Shown: positions 16,613 through 24,703, counted from the stretch's first letter. The stretch: 37,506 nt of DNA from an uncultured Clostridia bacterium (GCA_944391965.1 CALXVH010000014.1:1-37506), one strand, 5' to 3'. Numbers and translations: made by a program. The notes: generated from the sequence alone by a model not told the origin.

Positions 16613-17542
16613 CTAATTATCAAAAGATAATAGTTTCTTAATAAATGCTATTAGTCTGTTTTTATATATTATAGCTAATGCATTTTTGCTATTCTTTTTC
16701 TTAAATTGCTTTTCTTTTTTGTCTAAACTTTCTGATACCTTTTTATAAGCTTCTTCATAAAACTTATCTTCTTCTACTACTCCCCTGTAATTTTTTAACT
16801 CTTCTAATTTTTGTCTAGCTTCTTGTATTTCATCTTCATCTTCTGCATGAATTGCTGTATAGTAAAAATAAAATTTCATAATATAATTTTGGATACTAAA
16901 ATACATTTCTTTTATTTCTTGTTCTACTTTATATAAATCGTCTGTAGTTTTGTAGTCTAATATTAGATAATATAATTTTTTAAAATCACCTGTAAGTCTG
17001 TCTATATTTCCATTTGAGATTTTATTTATTAATACATAATAATCGTCCTTATTATTTATAATGGTTTCTACAAATTCTTTTCTACCAACTAAAAAATCTA
17101 TTTGCATAATTAGATTAACTAATAGCGCATAATCTCCTTCTATTAAAGAAGATAAAAAGATTCCATGTACATTCATTCGTTCTTTTAATTCTTGAGTTAA
17201 TAATTTTGCTGCAAAATTATTTAAAGATTCATGAAAACAAGTTTGTTCCCTGCCTTCTTGTAAAAAATGCAAATATTCCATAACTAAAACTTCATTAATA
17301 GAATTTGTATGAATTTTATTTGAAAAATATATAACTCCATTTGAATAATAGTGAGACATATTTTCATCTTCAAATTTTGCAATTTTTATTTGACATTGTT
17401 CCAATTTTTTTAATAATTCATCATATTGCCCTTTTAATTCTGTAAATACATTTGTAATTCTTATTGCAATTTCATTTGCTATTTTATTTACTTTGTATTG
17501 TGGTATTTCTTCTATTATTTCTTTTATCTTTTGCTCTTCCAT
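16613..17542 (-). CDS. Hypothetical protein with worn zincin-like motif
   Basis: A 309-residue, highly charged, mostly helical cytosolic protein that I do not recognise. Around 70-115 it reads GVIYFSNKIHT, NEVLVMEYLHFLQE and HESLNNFAAKLLTQEL. This resembles the active-site helix of some small zinc proteases (HExxH then N/E helix), with the first His replaced by Met88 while Glu89 and His92 remain. The C-terminal half (about 190-300) is likely coiled coil (Glu/Lys rich). If the comparison holds, it is a pseudo-enzyme; otherwise an unrelated helical protein. SD AGGGGT precedes the ATG. Followed at 17 bases by the sirtuin gene. Confidence 0.6.
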   Translation of the reverse strand: MEEQKIKEIIEEIPQYKVNKIANEIAIRITNVFTELKGQYDELLKKLEQCQIKIAKFEDENMSHYYSNGVIYFSNKIHTNSINEVLVMEYLHFLQEGREQTCFHESLNNFAAKLLTQELKERMNVHGIFLSSLIEGDYALLVNLIMQIDFLVGRKEFVETIINNKDDYYVLINKISNGNIDRLTGDFKKLYYLILDYKTTDDLYKVEQEIKEMYFSIQNYIMKFYFYYTAIHAEDEDEIQEARQKLEELKNYRGVVEEDKFYEEAYKKVSESLDKKEKQFKKKNSKNALAIIYKNRLIAFIKKLLSFDN

Positions 17543-17582
17543 ATTTTACCCCTATTATTTATTCATTTTCTTTTGTTATAAA

Positions 17583-17939
17583 CTAATTCTTATTTATTAG
17601 TAATTTTATTATATAGTTTTCTTGTTTTCCTATTATATATAATCCTTCTCGTTTCTTTATAAACCAAGATGTTAAATCATTATATTTTTCGCCATCAATT
17701 ATTAGTCCATTAAAATCTGATGGATTTCTTACTCTATATTTTTCATTTTGTAAATCTATGACTACAGTTTTTATTATGCCTTCTTTTTCTAATTTCTCTA
17801 GTTCTTCCATTCTAGCTTTGCTGTTTTTAGCAATCTTGCTATATTGCCATGTTTTTATAATATAGATTATAGCTCTTAAGCTTATAAGAGTAATCGTTGC
17901 GAAGATTGCACTTAATATAATTATAGTATCATCACTCAT
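17583..17939 (-). CDS. Small membrane-anchored hypothetical protein
   Basis: A 118-residue protein with one N-terminal membrane segment at about 5-30, a helical charged stretch (KIAKNSKARMEELEKLEKEG) and a small C-terminal beta-rich domain (about 58-118) facing the cytosol if the positive-inside rule is followed. No family recognised. It lies 40 bases upstream of the gene at 16613, in the same direction, so possibly in one transcript. Confidence 0.6.
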   Translation of the reverse strand: MSDDTIIILSAIFATITLISLRAIIYIIKTWQYSKIAKNSKARMEELEKLEKEGIIKTVVIDLQNEKYRVRNPSDFNGLIIDGEKYNDLTSWFIKKREGLYIIGKQENYIIKLLINKN

Positions 17940-17992
17940 AATATTTACTTCCTTATTTTAATATTTACTCGAATTATATCACAATAGAAATA

Positions 17993-18027
17993 AAAAAAAC
18001 AGATTTATTAAAAAAATCTGTTTTTTT
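17993..18027 (-). terminator. Terminator behind the ABC remnant
   Basis: AAACAGATTT / AAATCTGTTT arms within A- and T-runs; works in both directions on paper. Confidence 0.6.
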
Positions 18028-18043
18028 CTATATCTTAATAAAT

Positions 18044-18409
18044 TTAATATACTTTTTTATATAACCTAGCTTGATTTTTTCTTACATATCTATTTATTAA
18101 GGCATTAATTGCAAGTAATACTACCAATAAGAATATTAATAATGCTGTTGAATTTCTAAAAATATCTGGTACAAATCCAAATTCTTGCTTAGCCTTTATA
18201 GGTTCTTTTTCTATATTTATACCATCTATCAGAATTTCTCCTTCATCAATATCTAATACCCCTGTAAGCATTTCCATCGTCGTCGTCTTGCCTGCACCAT
18301 TAGGTCCTATAAATCCAAAAATAATTCCATCTTCTATTTTTAAATTTATATTTTCTACTACCTTTTTATCTTTTACATAAGCTTTACTTACATTTTTTAT
18401 TTCTATCAT
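18044..18409 (-). pseudogene. ABC ATPase N-terminus fused by deletion to an ABC permease C-terminus
   Basis: The first 82 residues are an ordinary ABC ATPase: MIEIKNVSKAYV, Walker A GPNGAGKTT (38-46), ILIDGINIEKEP, FGFVPD. Then the reading frame runs straight into a membrane segment (about RNSTALLIFLLVVLLAINALI) and a basic tail ending YKKVY, as at the C-terminus of an exporter permease. The Q-loop partner, signature motif, Walker B and switch His are all absent, so it cannot act as an ATPase. The simplest reading is an in-frame deletion that removed the ATPase C-terminal part and most of a following permease gene. SD GGAGAG still precedes the ATG, so a product may still be made. Confidence 0.75.
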
Positions 18410-18506
18410 TTGTTCTCTCCATTTTTAATATTTTCATAATTTTTTATATCATAAAAAATATAAATTGTATAGAATTTTTAAAAATTATAATATATCAAAA
18501 CAAATT

Positions 18507-18540
18507 AAAAAAGGAATTTTGAGGAGCTTCCCAAAATTCC
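18507..18540 (-). terminator. Terminator of the amidohydrolase gene
   Basis: GGAATTTTG pairs with CAAAATTCC around an inner GGGAAGCTCC section, followed by six T on the minus strand, directly after the stop codon. Confidence 0.8.
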
Positions 18541-20082
18541 CTATTGACATTTCCAAATATTTTTTCCATCTTTAATTGTTTCTAATATTTTTATGTCTTT
18601 TATTTCATCTTTATCAATCTTTAATGGATTTTTATTAATAATAATCATATTAGCATTCTTACCAACTTTTAAACTTCCTTTTATATTTTCTTCCCCATAT
18701 TGATATGCAGCATTTATTGTAACTGCTTTTATTGCTTCTAATACAGATATTTTTTCATTTTCTCCAAGTACTTTTCCTTCTTTTGTCTTTCTATTTACAG
18801 CACACCAGATTGTTTCAAACATATCTGGTTCAATTACTGGTGTATCTTGGTGAAAAGTAAATAAAATATTATGCTTTAGGCTCGAACCTGCTGGACTAAT
18901 GTGTTCTGCTCTTTTTATTCCTAAGTTTTTTATATGGATATCTCCAAAATAATATATATGGCTTATAAAGAATGAAGGTATTATATTATATTTCTTTACA
19001 TCAGGTAATTGGTCTAATCCTAAAATCTGTGCATGTATCATAACTGGTCTTTTTAAACCTGATATATTTTTTATCGCATTTATATATTGTTCTGCTGCTT
19101 TATCTCCATTACAATGTGCTAGTACTTGTAAATTTTTCTCTTTTGCTTTTTTTAATACTTGTTCTATATCTTCATCTTTCATTATTTTATATCCATAATA
19201 TTTTTCATCGTTTTCATATTCATCTCTTAACCACGCGGTTTTTGCCTGTGGCGAACCATCCAAAAATATTTTTATTCCACCTATTTTAAGGTTGTCCTTA
19301 TACTGATTAAAATAATCTTTATATTCTCTTTCTATTTTTTCTACATCTTTATTTTCCATATAAGCGACAATGTCTAAAAATATTTCATTTTTACTAGTTA
19401 AAAATTTATAAATCTCTGCTAGTTCTTTGGTTATGACTCCTTCTTGTGCCATAGTTATTCCATGTGAGGCATATATCTGTTGAGCCTTCTTAAATGCTTG
19501 TACTATATCTTCTATTTTGGGAAGAGGTATCATTTTAAGAGAATCTATAAATGCATTTTCCTCTAATAATCCTGTTTCATATTCTATTCTTCCTCCATCT
19601 GGATTAGGAATATCTGCAGTTATTCCCAATAATTCTAATGCCTTACTATTTGCAATACCATTATGTCTAGACTTGTTTTCTATAAGAACAGGTGTATTCG
19701 GAAATATTTGGTCTAATTCCTTTTTAGTAATATGTTGTCTATTCTTTAATATGTTATTATCATATCCATTTACTATAAGCCACTCATTTGTATTATTTTT
19801 ATACTCACCTAATTTATTTTTTATTTCTTCTATACTAGTTAATCCTTCTATAGATATTTGCATTAAACTTTTGGCTAATGCAAATATATGACTATGTGCA
19901 TCTATAAAAGCTGGCATTAGTGTATTTCCTTTTAAATCTATTATTTCTGTATTTCTATCAGCTAATTTCATTACATCGTCTTTTGAACCAGTTTTTATAA
20001 TCTTATCATCCTCTATCGCTAGTGCTTCTATATTATTATTTTCTAAAGTTATGATATCTCCATTTATATAAATTTTTTTCAT
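18541..20082 (-). CDS. YtcJ-like amidohydrolase
   Basis: A metal-dependent amidohydrolase of the YtcJ/NfdA type, cytosolic, substrate unknown. Blocks visible are the N-terminal beta sandwich (NGDIITLE, IEALAIEDDKII), the metal pair in PAFIDAHSHI, HNGIANSKALELLG, GITMAQEG, the carboxylated-Lys region KIFLDGSPQAKTAW, HCNGDKAAEQY, RPVMIHAQ and FHQDTPV with the catalytic Asp, then the C-terminal sandwich with AYQYGEENIKGSLKVGKNANMIIINKNPL. The ATG at 20082 is preferred to that at 20094, because GGAGGTAGAT lies between them. A 54-base relic of the same 5' region occurs at 21307-21360. It has its own terminator. Confidence 0.9.
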   Translation of the reverse strand: MKKIYINGDIITLENNNIEALAIEDDKIIKTGSKDDVMKLADRNTEIIDLKGNTLMPAFIDAHSHIFALAKSLMQISIEGLTSIEEIKNKLGEYKNNTNEWLIVNGYDNNILKNRQHITKKELDQIFPNTPVLIENKSRHNGIANSKALELLGITADIPNPDGGRIEYETGLLEENAFIDSLKMIPLPKIEDIVQAFKKAQQIYASHGITMAQEGVITKELAEIYKFLTSKNEIFLDIVAYMENKDVEKIEREYKDYFNQYKDNLKIGGIKIFLDGSPQAKTAWLRDEYENDEKYYGYKIMKDEDIEQVLKKAKEKNLQVLAHCNGDKAAEQYINAIKNISGLKRPVMIHAQILGLDQLPDVKKYNIIPSFFISHIYYFGDIHIKNLGIKRAEHISPAGSSLKHNILFTFHQDTPVIEPDMFETIWCAVNRKTKEGKVLGENEKISVLEAIKAVTINAAYQYGEENIKGSLKVGKNANMIIINKNPLKIDKDEIKDIKILETIKDGKNIWKCQ

Positions 20083-20161
20083 ATCTACCTCCATTTTATA
20101 ATTTATATAAGTATTTCCAGTTCTATAAAATTTATGTTTGATTGTAGCTAGTAAAAGTATA

Positions 20162-20188
20162 ACCGGAGGAATTACATCTTCCTCCGGT
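20162..20188 (-). terminator. Hairpin behind the first DUF3419-like gene
   Basis: Perfect arms ACCGGAGGA / TCCTCCGGT with a nine-base loop. The T-tract on the minus side is weak, so a terminator is likely but not certain. Confidence 0.6.
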
Positions 20189-20211
20189 CAAAAAATACGC
20201 ATATAACAATT

Positions 20212-21231
20212 TTATTTTGATTGCAGCACCAATATACAATCAGTTGGAGTATTATAAAACATATATCCCTTTCCGGTTTTTACTGGTATGATTAAAACTT
20301 TAAAATATTTTTTTAGCTTTTTATAGAGATTACCAGTATTGTTTATTTGCTGTAACACTCCAAATTCCTTAATACCATCTTTGATGTAGGCTCTGTTTAA
20401 ATCTTCTTCCTGTATATCTGGTAGAAGATTTTTATCCCAAGAACGAAACCACTCCGGTTTCATTCCAATAAAGTACAATACAATTTTTCCGTTTTTTTTC
20501 AGTTTTGATGAAAGCTCTTTTAGTTTATCTACATAATAATCTATTGGATAGAAATTATGCAGATTTGACAAACAAACAACATCAAAAACATTTTCAGGAA
20601 TATACATGTCAAATATATCTTTCCTCTCTAAATATATTGTACTTTCTGATAAAGCTTTTCTTACTTTTTCCCAGTTGTCTTTTTTTACGTATTCAAAATT
20701 TATACGCCTTCCTTCACCTGTTCTGAGATAATATGTCTCATTTGCAAAATATTTTAATCGCATTTCTAAAGAATTATTTTCCTTATAAACAAGTCTCCAG
20801 AATTTATTTTCTTCAGAAATATTTGTTCGATTCAATATTTTGCTTGCAAGTCTGTCTGATAAAGCAAATACTGAAGCATCAATTACAAAAGCTTTAAATT
20901 CATCATAACTATCCAATTTAGTTAAAGCGTAATACTTTAACCAACAAATAGGAATTTGAACCGGATTTACGTCAACCGCGTATATGTTTCGAATTCCACA
21001 TAGTGTCATATCAAAAATAGAATCCATAGAACCAGCAATAGTTAAGACCGTATCTGTCGTTTTTAACATTTGAAGTATATATGCTCCATTCTCGTTTGAC
21101 GTCCAAATAGGTGCAACATGATTATATGGACTTTTGTCCCTTACATCATGAAAAAACATTACATCGTGCCGAACATTATAAAAGCTATCACGTAAAGCTT
21201 GGGCATTTTTATTGTTTTTTGTTATCAGCAT
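20212..21231 (-). CDS. DUF3419/BtaA-like SAM-dependent transferase-fold protein (copy 1)
   Basis: A 339-residue cytosolic protein. The motif VLTIAGSMDSIFDMTLCGIRNIYAVDVNPVQ, residues about 54-84, is a SAM-binding motif I/II close to the DUF3419 family, which includes BtaA, the SAM:diacylglycerol 3-amino-3-carboxypropyl transferase. It is followed by LKYYALTKL as in that family. The C-terminal half has a second methyltransferase-like block, FDVVCLSNLHNFYPIDYYV...LKKNGKIVLYFIGMKPEWF, and ends VKTGKGYMFYNTPTDCILV. The reaction is unknown. ATG at 21231 is chosen because AGGAGG lies between it and an earlier in-frame codon at 21249. Consensus promoter at 21263-21291. Paralogue of the gene at 21415. 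Confidence 0.7.
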   Translation of the reverse strand: MLITKNNKNAQALRDSFYNVRHDVMFFHDVRDKSPYNHVAPIWTSNENGAYILQMLKTTDTVLTIAGSMDSIFDMTLCGIRNIYAVDVNPVQIPICWLKYYALTKLDSYDEFKAFVIDASVFALSDRLASKILNRTNISEENKFWRLVYKENNSLEMRLKYFANETYYLRTGEGRRINFEYVKKDNWEKVRKALSESTIYLERKDIFDMYIPENVFDVVCLSNLHNFYPIDYYVDKLKELSSKLKKNGKIVLYFIGMKPEWFRSWDKNLLPDIQEEDLNRAYIKDGIKEFGVLQQINNTGNLYKKLKKYFKVLIIPVKTGKGYMFYNTPTDCILVLQSK

Positions 21232-21262
21232 ATTCTTTTCCTCCTGCATTTTTTTCTATATT

Positions 21263-21291
21263 ATTATATTACTTCTCTCGTTTTATGTCAA
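21263..21291 (-). promoter_or_regulatory. Perfect-consensus sigma-A promoter of DUF3419-like copy 1
   Basis: TTGACA (21291-21286), 17-base spacer, TATAAT (21268-21263) on the minus strand. This full match is stronger than the promoters of the core genes in the window. Confidence 0.85.
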
Positions 21292-21306
21292 TTAGATCCA
21301 ACTGCT

Positions 21307-21360
21307 TATCTTCTATCGTTACTGCTTCTATATTATCATTTTCTAAAGTTATGATATCTC
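21307..21360 (-). pseudogene. Relic of the amidohydrolase 5' region
   Basis: This stretch matches 20004-20059 over about 55 bases with a three-base gap and about five substitutions. Translated, it gives DIITLENDNIEAVTIEDK, matching DIITLENNNIEALAIEDDK of the YtcJ-like amidohydrolase. No start, SD or continuation is present. It sits between the two DUF3419-like cassettes. Confidence 0.8.
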
Positions 21361-21373
21361 AAATAAAATGGAG

Positions 21374-21403
21374 AGAGCAGGAAGATTAAACTCCTCCCGC
21401 TCT
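21374..21403 (-). terminator. Hairpin behind the second DUF3419-like gene
   Basis: AGAGCGGGAGG pairs with CTTCCTGCTCT on the minus-strand RNA with two G-U pairs; the plus strand would have A-C mismatches, so the minus orientation is the functional one. T-tract weak (CATTTTATTT). Confidence 0.6.
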
Positions 21404-21414
21404 AAATTTTCATG

Positions 21415-22440
21415 TTATTTATGTCTTGCTGCGAGTACAACATCAGTAGTTGTATTGTACCCCACAAACCCTTTTCCTGTTCTTACAGGAATCACCTCAA
21501 CTTCAAAGTCGTTCAGCAACTCTTGGTATAAGAGCATAGTGAATGAAATCTGTTGTTGGAGCCCTTTCATAAGAAGAGGATTTTTTGCACAGACTGCCAT
21601 GTTGAAATCTGTTTGATACAATGGAAGTCTGTCGCTACCATTTCGCACAGCCTCAAACCATTCTGGCTTCATGCCAATGCAATACAGTACTATACTTCCA
21701 TCTTGCTTCAAAAATCTACTTATGTTTCTGACCTTTGAAGCGAACTCTGCCGGTCTGTAAAAGTTATGGATATTTGATAAATGAATCACATCCATACTCT
21801 TCTCTGGAAGTTGTACTTCTAAGATATCTTTTTTCTCCTCATAAATCTCTGCTTCTTCCAAAGCTTTCCGTGCCCTGTTCCAGAGACTGTATTCTGGGTA
21901 GTCAAACTTGACTACTCTTTCGGAACGGTTTATTACATAGCTTCGTTCGTTCATAAGGTAGTCCATTCTTATGTCCATAGGAGTTTTTTCGCTATAGACT
22001 TTTTCCCAGAATTCCTTCTCTACAGAATCTTCTGTCCTTTCCAATATAATGGACATTAATTCATTTGAGAGCATATCAGCCCGGGTGTTAAGTGCAAATT
22101 TTTTAAATTGCCCAGCAGTTAGACTCATTACAGCCTGATATTTAAGCCAGTCCACTGGAAATTGAAGTGGATTAACATCTACAGCATAGATATTTCTCGC
22201 TCCATACATTGCCATATCAATAATATGGTCAAAACTTCCAGCAACAGCTAAAACATTAGATCCTGTTGTTATAATCCGATGCATATAACTGCTATTTTCG
22301 TTTGATGTCCAGCTTGGTGACATCGTTTGATAGGAAAATCCATCTTCTTCCCTTGTCACCTGACTCGAACTCACGCTCTTTGCAGTATAAAACATCTTAG
22401 CCAGTTCCTGAACATTTTTTTCATTTGTGATTTTTAACAT
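21415..22440 (-). CDS. DUF3419/BtaA-like SAM-dependent transferase-fold protein (copy 2)
   Basis: A 341-residue paralogue of the gene at 20212. Shared blocks include the N-terminal WTSNENS, VLAVAGSFDHIIDMAMYGARNIYAVDVNPLQFP, DWLKYQAV, LSNIHNFYRPAEF, SIVLYCIGMKPEWFEA and VRTGKGFVGYNTTTDVVLAA; overall about half the positions agree by eye. The coding sequence is visibly richer in G and C than its neighbours, suggesting recent acquisition. The ATG at 22440 has SD GGGAG; the longer frame to 22482 adds a leader without an SD. Own promoter at 22488-22516 and hairpin at 21374-21403. Like copy 1, the SAM-binding motif supports a transferase, and the substrate is unknown. Confidence 0.7.
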   Translation of the reverse strand: MLKITNEKNVQELAKMFYTAKSVSSSQVTREEDGFSYQTMSPSWTSNENSSYMHRIITTGSNVLAVAGSFDHIIDMAMYGARNIYAVDVNPLQFPVDWLKYQAVMSLTAGQFKKFALNTRADMLSNELMSIILERTEDSVEKEFWEKVYSEKTPMDIRMDYLMNERSYVINRSERVVKFDYPEYSLWNRARKALEEAEIYEEKKDILEVQLPEKSMDVIHLSNIHNFYRPAEFASKVRNISRFLKQDGSIVLYCIGMKPEWFEAVRNGSDRLPLYQTDFNMAVCAKNPLLMKGLQQQISFTMLLYQELLNDFEVEVIPVRTGKGFVGYNTTTDVVLAARHK

Positions 22441-22487
22441 GATTTTACTCTCCCTTTTCCTATTATTTGTCTCGTTGAACACTATAT

Positions 22488-22516
22488 ATTATATCATGTT
22501 AACATAATTTTAGCAA
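22488..22516 (-). promoter_or_regulatory. Promoter of DUF3419-like copy 2
   Basis: TTGCTA (22516-22511), 17-base spacer, TATAAT (22493-22488) on the minus strand. Confidence 0.7.
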
Positions 22517-22533
22517 TATCTCCTTTTATTACG

Positions 22534-22582
22534 TAAAAAAATAAATCTTCCTTGCTAACTTTTCGTCTACCAAGAAAGATTT
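22534..22582 (-). terminator. Terminator of the phosphofructokinase gene
   Basis: AAATCTTTCTTG pairs with CAAGGAAGATTT on the minus strand (one U-G) with a 16-base loop, then a T-rich run. Confidence 0.75.
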
Positions 22583-22642
22583 ACTATATAATTCTTTTTT
22601 GCTTCTATTAATAAATTTTTATGTCCTCCATGGGAATTTAAT

Positions 22643-23785
22643 TTAGTCTCCTAAACAAATTCCAACATCTCTTGCTGTTTTTACTAAATCATCGTCCATT
22701 GTAACATATCTTACATTACTTTCTGCTGTACCACCTTGAACAGCACCAATCTCTTTATTTTCTCCAACAACTACTTCTAATGGAACACAATCTAATTTTC
22801 CGTTCTTTATAACTGTTAAAACTCCAAATTTTCCTTCCATAGCTAGTTCCATAGCTTTTGCACCATATTTTGTAGATAGCACTCTATCATATGCTGTTGG
22901 AGTTCCTCCTCTTTGCATATATCCTAAGATTGTACATCTAGAATCTAAACCAGTTAATTCTTTAAGTTGTTTTGCAACTCTATTTCCTTCTCCACCAAAT
23001 TTTACACTTATTCCAGCTTTGTTATCAATTCCTTCTGCAGCATGTGTTGTTTGTTCTGCATTTATTGGATGAGCTCCTTCTGATACAACAACAACACTAA
23101 ATCTTTTTCCGTTTTCTTTTCTTTTATTAATTGCTGCAGCAGCTTTGTTTATATCATATGGAATCTCTGGAATTAAAGCAACATCTGCACCACCAGAAAT
23201 AGCAGATTCTAAAGCTATCCAACCAGCGAATCTTCCCATAACTTCTAATACCATTATTCTATCATGTGTTTCAGCAGTTGTATGTAATCTATCTAAAGCT
23301 TCTGTTGCAACATGAACAGCTGTATTATATCCAAATGTAACATCTGTACAAGCAACATCATTATCTATTGTTTTTGGAACACCTATTGTGTTAATTCCTT
23401 TTAAGAATAAATCCCTTGCAGATTTTTGTGTACTATCTCCACCCAATGTAAATACACAATCAAAGCCTGCTTCTTTTACATTTCTTACACATTGGTCTGA
23501 TAAATCTTCATAAGTAACTGTTCCATCTTCATGCTCAACTTTGTAATGGAATACTATAGCATTTGTTGAAGACCCTATAATAGAACCTCCTTTTGTTAAA
23601 ATACCAGAAGCCTTTTCATTTCCGTCTAAACGAATATAATTATTGTTTACAAGTCCTCTGTACCCATCAATATAACCATAACATTCAATTCCATTTGTTT
23701 CACAAGTCTTTTTGATTGCTCTTATAACAGCATTAAAACCTGAAACATCTCCACCATTTGCTAAAATTGCTACTTTTTTAATCAT
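22643..23785 (-). CDS. 6-phosphofructokinase, Lys-type (PPi-dependent or mixed phosphoryl donor)
   Basis: Phosphorylates fructose 6-phosphate in glycolysis. The 380-residue chain has NGGDVSGFNAVIR at the nucleotide end, TLGGDSTQKSA (115-119 GGDST), GVPKTIDNDV (137-144) with the catalytic Asp141, EVMGRFAGWIALESA and GYMQRGGTPTAYDR. The Lys138 in PKTIDND is the residue of PPi-type and group III enzymes, where classical ATP enzymes have Gly. The position that is Gly (ATP) or Asp (PPi) in GGD(G/D)S/T is Ser118 here, so the donor cannot be told. SD GGGAGGT precedes the ATG. It follows trmL by 57 bases and may share its promoter. Confidence 0.9.
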   Translation of the reverse strand: MIKKVAILANGGDVSGFNAVIRAIKKTCETNGIECYGYIDGYRGLVNNNYIRLDGNEKASGILTKGGSIIGSSTNAIVFHYKVEHEDGTVTYEDLSDQCVRNVKEAGFDCVFTLGGDSTQKSARDLFLKGINTIGVPKTIDNDVACTDVTFGYNTAVHVATEALDRLHTTAETHDRIMVLEVMGRFAGWIALESAISGGADVALIPEIPYDINKAAAAINKRKENGKRFSVVVVSEGAHPINAEQTTHAAEGIDNKAGISVKFGGEGNRVAKQLKELTGLDSRCTILGYMQRGGTPTAYDRVLSTKYGAKAMELAMEGKFGVLTVIKNGKLDCVPLEVVVGENKEIGAVQGGTAESNVRYVTMDDDLVKTARDVGICLGD

Positions 23786-23842
23786 TTAAAAAACCTCCCT
23801 AACTGATACATACAAAAATATTCACTAATCTTTATATAGTGA

Positions 23843-24346
23843 CTAATCATCCAATAATCTTTCACTAGTTTCTTTTAAATGTTCAAAATTAGTATGTCTT
23901 AATACCTCATATGCTAATATAGAAACTGCATTTGAAAGGTTTAAACACCTAATTCCATCTATCATTGGAATTCTCATAGTTTTGTCTATATATTTTTTCA
24001 TTATATCTTCTGGTAAACCTTTTGTCTCTTTACCAAATAATAAAAACACTTCATCCATGTCTTCATATTTTGGTTCATCATATCTATGTGTACCTTTAGA
24101 TGTAATAAAAAACATATTAGTTTGTGTAGGATCATATTTTTTTAGAAATTCTGTAAAAGAAATATGCTTTTCTATTTCTAACTTGTCCCAGTAATCCAAA
24201 CCAGCTCTTTTTAAATATCTATCTGATATCTGAAATCCTAATGGTTCTACTAAATGTAATTTAGCTCCTGTTGCCGCACAAGTTCTTACAATGTTTCCTG
24301 TATTTTGTGGTATTTCTGGTTCTACTAGTACAATGTTTAATTTCAT
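23843..24346 (-). CDS. trmL: tRNA (cytidine(34)-2'-O)-methyltransferase
   Basis: A SPOUT-fold methyltransferase that modifies the wobble base of tRNA-Leu species with SAM. The 167-residue length and the blocks VEPEIPQNTGNIVRTCAATG, LHLVEPLGF, RAGLDYW, FGKETKGLP and RCLNLSNAVSILAYE are those of TrmL (CspR). The trefoil-knot SAM site is formed by the last three blocks. SD GGAGG precedes the ATG, with promoter 24372-24400. Confidence 0.95.
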   Translation of the reverse strand: MKLNIVLVEPEIPQNTGNIVRTCAATGAKLHLVEPLGFQISDRYLKRAGLDYWDKLEIEKHISFTEFLKKYDPTQTNMFFITSKGTHRYDEPKYEDMDEVFLLFGKETKGLPEDIMKKYIDKTMRIPMIDGIRCLNLSNAVSILAYEVLRHTNFEHLKETSERLLDD

Positions 24347-24371
24347 TTATATGCCTCCTTACGCAAATTAT

Positions 24372-24400
24372 ATGATATCAATTATATTATTTTATTTCAA
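24372..24400 (-). promoter_or_regulatory. Promoter of trmL
   Basis: TTGAAA (24400-24395), 17-base spacer, TATCAT (24377-24372) on the minus strand. Confidence 0.6.
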
Positions 24401-24440
24401 GAGTTTTATTTGAATTTGTATAAAATTATTATATAAGCAG

Positions 24441-24468
24441 AAAAAGTTAGCAGGTTACCCTACTAACT
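24441..24468 (-). terminator. Terminator overlapping the stop codon of the gene at 24455
   Basis: AGTTAGTAGG pairs with CCTGCTAACT on the minus strand (one U-G), four-base loop, then five T. The TAA stop (24457-24455) is in the loop. Confidence 0.8.
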
Positions 24469-24703
24469 TATCTTGAAGAAAGAACATTGCAGTTGGAATG
24501 ATAAAATATTCTTCCTCAAATGTTTCGACCACTGTCCAACCCAAAAGTACTAAATTTTCTTTATTTCTTTTATAAAGAGTTCCCTTTTCGATTGGAAGAT
24601 AAATTACCACTTTCCACATTTCAGAATTGGTAATCTTTTCGCTGTTTTCAACAAGAATACTTTCAATCAATTGCCACTGAAGCTTTCTTTTTCTGCCTAA
24701 CAT
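24455..24703 (-). CDS. Small hypothetical protein, 82 residues
   Basis: Not recognised. A basic N-terminus (MLGRKRKLQWQ) is followed by a mixed alpha/beta chain with WKVVIYLPIEKGTLYKRNKENLVLLGWTVVETFEEEYFIIP in outline; no Cys, His or membrane segment. The SD AAGGAGG is well placed. Its base composition is less AT-rich than its neighbours. The stop codon lies inside its terminator. The SD is preceded by a short inverted repeat (GTACTC...GAGTAC, 24718-24736) that may affect initiation. Coding is supported by SD, terminator and sense-strand context. Confidence 0.6.
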   Translation of the reverse strand: MLGRKRKLQWQLIESILVENSEKITNSEMWKVVIYLPIEKGTLYKRNKENLVLLGWTVVETFEEEYFIIPTAMFFLQDKLVG

